A stretch of 64,000 nt of DNA, taken from NCBI RefSeq assembly GCF_016808335.1, contig NC_053148.1, positions 46,826,930 to 46,890,929 of the forward strand. The letters run 5' to 3'. The translations under genes and the position numbers were made by a program. Below the pieces are notes generated by a model, which was not told the DNA's origin, ran no database searches, and was given only the letters and a program-made list of their open reading frames with translations. Below are positions 56,226-64,000 of the stretch, piece by piece; position 1 is the first letter of the stretch, and the number at the start of each line of letters is the position of its first letter. The stretch is from Panicum virgatum (Eukaryota > Streptophyta > Magnoliopsida > Poales > Poaceae).

Positions 56226-59200
56226 CCTTGGAGGACACTCGATACAGATGATGATAATTATTAACCAAGCTACAACATAACACCAGACCGCAAACCACAT
56301 AGGGTCTACTACGGGCTCAGAGTACTGCGACAGCAGAGGCATCTCAACGGGGCCGGTTCCACAGGCAAGGTTGGGTGTAGAACGATAACCCTACTCGGCG
56401 TCGTCTGGAACGAAGTCCGAGTCTTCTTCTGTAAAAAGTGAGAATGGGGTGAGTACGAACGTACTCAGCAAGTCCAACCACACCCACGGAGGGGTTAAAT
56501 CAGAATGATATGCATAGGTAAATCAAGGATAAGGTTACGGTTTAATTTGCAGAAAAACAATATTTTAAGCAGGGGTTGATTTTAAAGAAAGACCCTTTTA
56601 GAAATCAGTTTTTGTAGCAACACGGAGTTCACGTCCTAAAACTGCTACCGGACTCCCCGTCCGTCGTAGCACACGGCACAACTGCCGGACACAATTCCAA
56701 AACAACTCACACCAGCCCATCCCAAGAAACACTAGTTGTGAGACCACACCGTAACTCTCCCAATACCGTGGGCACGGACTATTCGAATAGATTCTTGACT
56801 CTGCAGAGGTGTGCAACTTTACCCACAAGTAGGATGCCACAACTCGAACACCGTCGTGTCGGTGTAGATCCCAACATAGCCGTTACCCACCATAGCTAAG
56901 CCTGACTAACCATCACGGGATGCACCAAGGGGTCATCGACCATTCACACAGGTATAACCGGGCATAAGTCACTCTGGGCTTATCCCTTTTCCTTAGTCAC
57001 CCGTTGCTCTCAGCCCTCCTGATGGCTGTCACACCAACTAGTGGGATTTATGCTACGCCGTTGCCCATTCAACGGTCGAGTGGTTTGCACGAGAGTGGAG
57101 TTAGGTGAGACGTAACACCAACTCGGTCCTTAGACATGACAAGATGGATATCTCCCTTCCTTGCCCTGCCACGCAGGCATAAGCACACCAATCGGCAATT
57201 CCCACAGAAATGCCGTCCATCCCGTCTGTACTCATCTTTCGAAAATCCACATTTTAACCCGCCCCACACACACATTTTCTTTATAAATCAAATAGTATTA
57301 TGAGTAAAGTCCTAAGCATTCTAATATCGATTAACGTCCAAGCGAAATCAGACATTAATCTAGGTAGTCAAGGAATGGTCATCACAAATCAAGGGGTGGC
57401 TATCCAACCGTGTTTTCATGCAAGTAAAATCATATGCAATTTTATAAAACAGGCCATTGGGTTGTATTTATAAAAACTAGGACAGAAACATGTATCAAAG
57501 GATGGGATTGAACTTGCCGTCTTCAAAGCTTTCGGGGAAGTCCTGTCCTTCGGGCTCGGGGTCGCGGAACTGATCCTCGCTCTCCTGCTCACAGTACTGC
57601 TCGTTGACGGGCTCTCCTTCGTTCACTCCGTGGTCTACGACGCAAACAAACACGCACACAATCAAGACACATGAATAAAAGTTTTATCGTTGAGCTCGGA
57701 ATGGAAACACATAAAATATAGAGGTAGACGCAATAATTTTGAGTGGTTTCTGAGTGACATGGTCAAGGCTGAGTTAAGTTAGGTAAGGTAAAGTTTTGGT
57801 TTAATCCGGGGTCGTCTGGTACATGAAATGATAGGTTTTATAAAGATTCGTGGGTTAGTTAAGGGCCAGGGGCCTGGTTGTAAAAAAAATCTTGAGTAGG
57901 TAGGGGTCTGTTTGTAACTTTTGGAAGCTTTTGGGTTATTCTGGAGAGGTCAGGGGTATATTTGAGATTAGGTTTATATTGGAATAGGGTTTATTTGCAA
58001 ATATACTAAAGGTGGGGGTATTTCTGCAAAAAGGCAAAAATGACGGAAGGTTTCTTTAAGAAATAAAGGAAAGGGGGAGGGGTTTTTGGCAAAATCGCCA
58101 TCCCCTTCCTCCCTCCCACGCTGGGAAACAGGGGAGGCGCCTGGGGTCGCCGGCGGCGGCCAATCCAGCCGTCCAGGGCCAGGGCGGCGGCCGGGAGTGA
58201 GGGGAAAAGAGGCTAGGGGCACGTGGGGTTCGATGCCCTGCTCACCTCAGGCTGGGGCGGCGCTCAGAGGCGGGGCGACGGGAGCGGGCGGCGGCGGCTC
58301 TGGTGGCTCGTGGCGGCGGCGCTAGCGCTAGGGAGGAGCGGCTGGAGGCGGCGGAGGTGGTTGCGAGGATGGCCGGGGGCTCGGGGTCTCTTTTATAGTG
58401 GCGCTAAGGCGGTGGCGCGGTGGAGGTGGGTGGCCGGCTCGGCGGGGCTTGCGGGCGGCCATTAATGGCGTCCCGGCTGCTAGCTGGCGTCGCGGAGCGG
58501 GGCACGGGCGGCGAGGGCGGCCACTGGTGACGGGACGCGAGCGGCAGCGGCGAGCACAGTGCGGCGCAGCGACGGGTGGCGCGCGGCACGCACGTGGGCA
58601 GGGCAGGGTGTGCGCACGTGCGCGTGGCGGGGCAGGGGCCAGCGGCATGCGCGGGGTCGGACCGGGAACAGGGCAGGCGGGGCCGGCGGCCGGCGAGCGG
58701 CGCGCGCACGCGTGTGTGCGTGCGCCGAGGCGGCGAACGGCTCAGCGGCCAAAGTGCTGGTGCGGCCGGCGGCATCGGGGGCACGCGGCGGCGCCTGGGC
58801 GGTGGCTCGGCCGCCTTGGACCGGCGTACGCGGGCGCACGCGTGCGCGCTGCGGAGCCGTGGTCCGGGGGTGCGGTTCGGGCGCGGTGAGGCCGCGGCGG
58901 CGCGCTGGGTTCGGCTCGCGCGGGTGCGTGAGCCATGGGGAGGGGAGGGAGGAGGGGCGCGCACCGGGAGCCGGGGCGAGGCGCGTCCGCGACGTCCGGT
59001 GGCAGGCCGAGCTGGCCAAAGGCGCCGGGGAAGGAAAGGAGGAAGTGAGGGAGGAAGGGAGGAAAAGAAAGAAAAAGGAAAAAGGGGTGAAGGGAAAAAG
59101 GAAAAGAAAATAGGAAAAAGAATTAAAGAAAAAGGAAATGGGGAAAAGGGAGGGAGAGAAAGGAAAAAAAAGAGGGGGAGGGGCGGTGCGCGCCAGCGGC

Positions 59201-59476
59201 GACCGCGGCTGCGGTCGGCCACGCGTGGCGTGCGGCCGCGGGAGGTGGGGCACGCGGTCGGAGGGGAGAGAGGAAAAAGGAGGGGGCGGGATTCGCGGTG
59301 TCCGGTCGCGACACATCGCGTCGGATAGAAAAAAAATGGATGGGACGCGAATTGAAACCGGGTGTCGGGTTGTTCAGGAGAATTTCTGGGACTTGGGTTC
59401 AGGGTTTAAGGGAAGTGGAGCTCAACGAAAAACAACTTAGCGCATGATTTGTTTAGTGAAATTTCAGGATGTTACA
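56226..59476 (-). repeat. 5' LTR of element D, 3251 bp, 3' end missing
   Basis: It aligns with 46576-49801 with few differences. The visible ones include one base at 56420, one in aatgccgtcc (57212), one in tcgggctcgg (57553) and a 27-bp insertion near 59210-59236. The 103 bp that close the other LTR are absent, and coding-like sequence follows directly. Confidence 0.9.
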
Positions 59477-59481
59477 GGAAT

Positions 59482-59903
59482 AGAGGTATTTTAGACTAAT
59501 TTTTATCATAATAGCAGTGGTGGGTAATTTTTATATGTGGTTGTATTATTACTTAGAGATTATATTATTTTTTACCATACATCATCCTATTTATTATCAT
59601 AAATTATGTCTTATTATTAGTTAAAGCAATTCAAATATGATCTACCTATAATAACAGTTAGATTTGTTGAGCTTTAATTTAATAATATTATGCATATTAT
59701 TATTATTATTCTTATTTTCGTTTTATTTTAATTGATTGTTGTTAGCTTTAGTTTTTATTAATAGTATATGTTTGTAACTGATATATAGCTAAATGATATT
59801 TTATATTTAATTTTTTATAATAACATTGGTTGGTGATTTTTAATTAGGAACAGGGGTATTTTAGGTTAATTTTTATCATAATGACAGTGGTGGGTAATTT
59901 TAT
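59482..59903. repeat. AT-rich repeat: end of copy 1 (59482-59531) and copy 2 (59532-59903)
   Basis: Both copies end tattttagrytaatttttat then gcagtggtgggtaatttt or a close variant. The unit is about 365-372 bp. Together with 46160-46472 this is a two-copy tandem array split by element D. Confidence 0.8.
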
Positions 59904-60259
59904 TTTTCTATTTTTTTCCGATTAATGTGGGAATTTCTAGGCCTTGAGAGCGAATGTGGAGGCTCCGTTTGTTGGCCAAATAATAAGATAATAGATGGGC
60001 CACCGTGATCTCAAGCATGTTGCATAGTAAATTGCTCAGCTTTTATCTAATTTTGGTTCTATGTTATTGAAACGTGTTGAATTGAACCTCTTGCATGCAA
60101 TGGATCGGTATAGCTGGAAGTACATCCGTTTAATTTGGGAGCTTGCATTTCAGTACAACTGAACGCAGTTGTGCTGAATTGGTGTAGCGCACGTTTTGTT
60201 GAATTGAATGTTGTGCCTTCACTAAGGTGATCATGCGAGTACATCAAAATGCTGTGTTG
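59904..60259. other. Spacer upstream of the apyrase pseudogene
   Basis: It probably includes intron or degraded upstream sequence of the apyrase gene. No exon could be recognised. Confidence 0.35.
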
Positions 60260-62959
60260 GGGCTGAGGAAGGGATATATGCATGGGTTGCAGCAAATTAT
60301 GCATTGGGGACACTAGGCGGCGGTGATCCACACGACACCACTGGGATTACTGAGCTTGGTGGGGTTTCTGTTCAGGTTTCCTGTAATGCTTTCATACTAA
60401 GGAATCGATCCTCCTACACTGAAATTTGTGGGGTCTTTACTTGATTCCTATTTGTGTGATCAAACAGGTGACTTTTGTTACGGGTGAGCGTCTGCCCGCG
60501 GAGTTCTCTCATGTGCTTAAGTTTGGTGATGTCTCATATAATCTGTACAGCAACAGCTTTTTGCAACTTGGTCTGGTGAGTTTTTTTTTTGCATAAATAT
60601 GGATCTATTCTGTCAATTATCTATTATGAACTTATGATCATTTTCTTAAATTCAATATCGCAAAGTTTCACAGAAGTATAGAGCAACCTGCACCTTACCC
60701 ACGACACACATTATGCTCTTTTAAGTGCACCTTTTCTATTATTTTGTAAGTTCTGACTTTTTTCTCTAATTCTGTCTGCAAAATGTAGCATAAGAGTCAC
60801 TCCATGACTTGCTCAGCTCACCTGGACTTAAATCAAGTAAGTCAATTGGTTCAATTTGTATTACTTTCCTGCACAACAATGCTCAATTTTATTGTTTGTC
60901 TCTTGTTGGGTTTCATCTATAGTGTACCACAACTTAATTGGGACGATCTTTCAAAAAAAAAAAGTTGGGATAAAAGGCTCTATTGCTGTTGTATTTTTCA
61001 TCTGTGTCCATAGTCCATGTGCCATGACTTGCCCTACTATACTCGTATATATATTGTCTAAAGGAAATCCAAATATAACTCCAGAATAACTCTTCAGTCA
61101 TCATGTCTGATTCGATTATCCAGGATAACGCCGAGGGTGTTTACGAGTATGGTGGGATCAGTTAAACAATGAGAGTGGACTCTACTTTATAGAGACAACT
61201 GCTTCAACTGTTGATAAAAAGAATCTTGCATTACTCTACTTTAAATAATTGCCTCTCCAAGGATGGTCTCATGAATATAAGCCTTGGTGCACTCTCATTC
61301 TCAGTTTGTTTCATGGAATAATAGAAGTGAGTACATGCTGGCTACTCTAAGGCCGATCTGGGGAACCTCTGGAGGCTGGTTGCTTGCCGAGGCTGAGTAC
61401 GTGCAGCGGGGTGTTTGGCGAAAGCCATTGCCGGCGATCTTGCTGGTGCCGATGGCGGCTGCGTCCTAGGACGTCGTTCCCCGTTGGGGACATCATCTTG
61501 AGTTCTATCCCTACTGCACAGGATTCTCTGGGTGAAAACCCTGTCCATGCCTGGACGAGCGACGGCGGCGCCACTGGCATCGTTCCCTCCTTGGAGGCGT
61601 CGTCTCTTGAGATCCAACTCGACTTCCGGCGGTGGTTGGGCGGCGGCCAGGGGTTGTCTCATCGTTGCCGGCCTGGCTGCTTGCAGCGTACCACGGCGAC
61701 TGTCAGTGCGGTGTGATGCTGCGTCGAAAGACGGCGCTTGTAGCACCGGCATCACGAGACGACTAGACTTGCAGCGAACTCTGTTCATCGTCGGAAGACG
61801 GCGCAAGCGACTTCCCTAGCTTCCCAACTTCCGTGTTGTTACTTTCAGTGGTTGTGCCATAATTTCACCCTTATGCTGGGGTGTAGTGTTTTTTCTATTC
61901 ATGGTTATGCCATAAATTGGCCCTCATGCTTGGGCTCGGTGTTGGCTTAGACCTAGTTTAGCTAGGTTGTTGTTGAGGTTTTAGCCCGGTTTTCCTAAAT
62001 TAACCGGGCAAGGGTTTTGTCTAATTTTCCTTAAAAATGAGGTCTTTGATCTGTGGTTTGCCACACTATTCGAATACAATTCAGGTGGGGATACTCTCCG
62101 CCCGGTGACCATTCAAAAATAATAATAGAAGTGACTGAGTGGTCTTTGCAGATGGATGTACATATCATGAATGCCGCCTTGGAGCGGCATTTGTACCAGA
62201 GCTGGAAGGGAAATTTTTGGCAACAGAAAATTTTTACCATACTTCAAAGGTGTTATCCTTTGTCTTTGGTTGGACTCTTCTTAAATAGTTATATTTTAAA
62301 CTTAATGCAGGAAAAAAAAAGCGGGTGCAACATTTCTATCATGATCACGTTCTTTCATTTTCAATATTTAGTCACTGATGGTACACCATTCATTTCTGAT
62401 ATTTGATCGCTTGACATTTCTTTGGTCTGCATTCAAAGTCCTTCCTTTCTGATCTGATGGTGGCTGGGGATAAGTTTTGCTATGGGGATTGGTCAAAGAT
62501 TAAGAAGTACAATTCTTTCGATGAGGGAGAGTAGCTTCTCTTTTGTTTCTCGTCAGCATATATTATTGCTTTACTACATGATACTCTAAAAATGCCACTG
62601 CATTATAAGAGGTGAAGCCACCTTTTCTACAGTTTTATTCTTTGTTTACATGAGTTTACATGAGTTTTCTTTGTTGATATTTACATGAGTTTTGTTTCAG
62701 GATTAATGTTGTAAATCAAATCCACGGCGTGCCTGTTGACTGGGCATTAGGTGCTTTCATTGTGCAAACGACATTGAACTGGACAGAGTACTCAGACTCG
62801 TCAGTTTCATATCTAAATAGCTATGAATCTTCTGGCTTGGCACCACTTTTCTTGATTACAGCTGTGGTTGTATTTACAGCATTCTCCATCCTGAGGTGGA
62901 GATGGCCTCAGCTGAAGACGATCCACAACATGGAGAAAGGTCGGTACGGTACATCATAA
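60260..62959 (+). pseudogene. Apyrase (GDA1/CD39 nucleoside phosphatase) pseudogene, 5'-truncated
   Basis: Exons recognised: about 60260-60375 (AEEGIYAWVAANYALGTLGG, the apyrase conserved region, and ITELGGVSVQ), 60468-60575 (VTFVTGERLPAEFSHVLKFG), about 60788-60836 (ESLHDLLSS, with a stop at 60790-60792 just before it), 62152-62249 (GAAFVPELEGKFLATENFYH), about 62418-62611 (LSDLMVAGDKFCYGDWSKIK, with a stop at 62532-62534) and 62701-62959 (VPVDWALGAFIVQTTLNW). A transmembrane segment (APLFLITAVVVFTAFSILRW) and stop follow in the last. A C-terminal membrane anchor fits the apyrase 3-7 type. The first conserved regions are absent. Two stops and a missing acceptor at 62418 mark it as non-functional. 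Such enzymes hydrolyse NTP and NDP in the secretory lumen. Confidence 0.8.
61370..62040 (+). mobile_element. LINE-like retroposon fragment in an apyrase intron
   Basis: The words ggtgaaaaccctgtccatgc, atcgttccctccttggaggc and, near the end, aaccgggcaagggttttgtc and taattttccttaaaaatgag are typical of the 3' region of grass LINEs. No RT domain remains. Boundaries are approximate. Confidence 0.45.
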
Positions 62960-63594
62960 CCAGGGTCAGCTGATGAGCTTTGCGTGTCGGCGCTGGGGAT
63001 GGGTGGACTTTCTGCAGCGGAGCACCAGCAACTGTGTATGTAGATTTTCTTAAATTGATTGTTGAACCACTGGCCAACCATGCATCTTCGCACAGCTTTG
63101 CAGAATTAACCGGAGTTCAAGCAGCAGCCCTTGTGTATGATAGGACGATCTGGGTTGCGGCAGCATTCTTGCTCGCTCTGTGACGTGTTACCTGAAGTGT
63201 TGTTGATTTAATTACAATTTTGTGCATGGGCAATCATGATACATAGAGCCGGCAAAATGGTTTTCTATCTTGTGATGTATTCCTGAGATATCGATGATCA
63301 ACAGAGGAGCTCTGTTGTGAATGGCTGGGCAGTTGCATCTTCATTTCCTTTCACCAAACAATGCACGTATCCCCACAAATGTTTACTTCCTTATTTTGCT
63401 GCATCAGGTTTGTCATAGCATCTGATGCCTACACTCTGCTAAATTGGCATCTGCTCTACTAAGATATTTGCTGTCCACAGGGAATGCATCTTTAGAATTT
63501 TTGAAAATACATCCTTGATGCACATACATCTTTAGTAATATTACAAAATTATAAATTACTAGATTTTTTATAGATATAAATACTTATTTAGTTG
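62960..63594. other. Region after the apyrase stop, no gene seen
   Basis: Probably the old 3' untranslated region and flank of the apyrase gene. The short open frame at 62980-63183 has no recognisable domain. AT-rich at the end. Confidence 0.4.
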
Positions 63595-64000
63595 TGTCGG
63601 TGTCCCGACCCGGGGGTCCGGATCCCAACTAGTAAATGTTGCGTGTTTCCTCATCCCAGATGTTGATGCAAGAGGCAACACAGTAACGCACGGGTTTATC
63701 CTGGTTCCGGCAGCGGGGCCGTACGTCCAGCAAGAGGGTGTGCGAGGGCACTGTATTATCTTGCACCGGAGGTGCCTGTAGTAGGAGGTACAGGCGAGGT
63801 GAGAGAGGGAGGAAAGCTCCCAGGTCTCTGCTAGAGGAGAAGACGATTGAGGCGAATGCCAATATCGGGTGCTCAGTAGTGCTGAGTGTGTGATGATGGT
63901 CGCAACGTCGTAGGTAGCGATGATAGCTAACGTTCCGAATGTCCATAACGTCCCCCTTTAAAGAAAGTCCGTCTCCTCCTTTTATAGTCTCAAGGAGGGA
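63595..64000 (+). mobile_element. Start of an LTR, cut by the window edge
   Basis: It opens TGTCGGTGTCCCGACCCGGG, the typical start of a grass LTR family. The rest is GC-rich without ORFs and reaches the end of the window, so the element's type and completeness cannot be judged. Confidence 0.5.

Larger units (their letters stand above)
46473..59476 (-). mobile_element. Element D: Tekay-type chromodomain Ty3 retrotransposon, 13.0 kb
   Basis: The direct repeat GGAAT flanks it (46468-46472 and 59477-59481). On the minus strand the order is 5' LTR (59476-56226), two extra ORFs, gag-pol with one stop, a polypurine tract (aagtggggtagg) and the 3' LTR (49801-46473). The LTRs begin TGTAACATCC. The integrase C-terminus carries a chromodomain-like segment, which together with the long LTRs and the pol motifs points to the Tekay (Del) lineage. 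Near-identity of the LTRs shows a young insertion. The last 103 bp of the 5' LTR and the primer binding site are missing. Confidence 0.9.

Noticed and set aside
58404..59328. Long open frames in the right LTR of element D
   Set aside because: Same low-complexity sequence as in the left LTR. The 27-bp indel changes the frames, so they are not conserved.

Overview
This window is plant nuclear DNA, almost certainly from a grass (Poaceae). The support is a GC-rich, monocot-style G-type lectin receptor kinase, a Poaceae-type SINE, Tat- and Tekay-type Ty3 retrotransposons with very long LTRs, and many MITEs of familiar grass types. The species cannot be fixed from the sequence. Transposable elements fill most of the window, and the few host-type genes are mainly broken.

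Layout. 22-7595 is a Mutator-like element (MULE) with terminal inverted repeats and an 8-bp target duplication. It carries a multi-exon Ulp1-type (C48) cysteine protease gene on the plus strand and the C-terminal SWIM part of a FAR1-type transposase on the minus strand. CACTA-type sequence, a SINE and a solo LTR lie inside it. 8114-8250 is a truncated CACTA end. 8251-32982 is a three-deep nest of Tat-lineage Ty3 elements. Element A (8251-10550 plus 27377-32982) is split by element B (10551-14000 plus 27021-27371; target duplication GGGGA). B is split by element C (14001-27020). One deletion removed the rest of B's pol and the start of C's 5' LTR. A and C each carry an antisense gene between pol and the 3' LTR. 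In C this gene is a plant-mobile-domain protein.

33000-46100 is a more host-like stretch. It holds a 33063-33299 hairpin, a receptor-like kinase pseudogene (33931-39775) split by a 3.27-kb LTR, a single-exon RNase H-like gene (40689-41345, minus), a VQ-motif gene remnant (43048-43480), several MITEs including a hAT MITE with a perfect 8-bp target duplication, and an unrecognised gene or retroposon fragment.

46473-59476 is a Tekay-type chromodomain Ty3 element (element D, minus strand). Its two 3.2-3.3-kb LTRs are nearly identical, its target duplication is GGAAT, and its gag-pol frame has one visible stop. Upstream of gag lie two related coiled-coil ORFs. The end of the 5' LTR and the primer binding site are missing. 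D sits in the first copy of a tandemly duplicated AT-rich repeat. 60260-62959 is a 5'-truncated apyrase pseudogene with a LINE-like piece in an intron. A further LTR begins at 63595 and runs off the window.

The genes do not form one pathway. The most unusual content is the host-like coding capacity carried by transposons: the Ulp1 protease in the MULE, the antisense plant-mobile-domain and short genes of the Tat elements, and the paired extra ORFs of the Tekay element.
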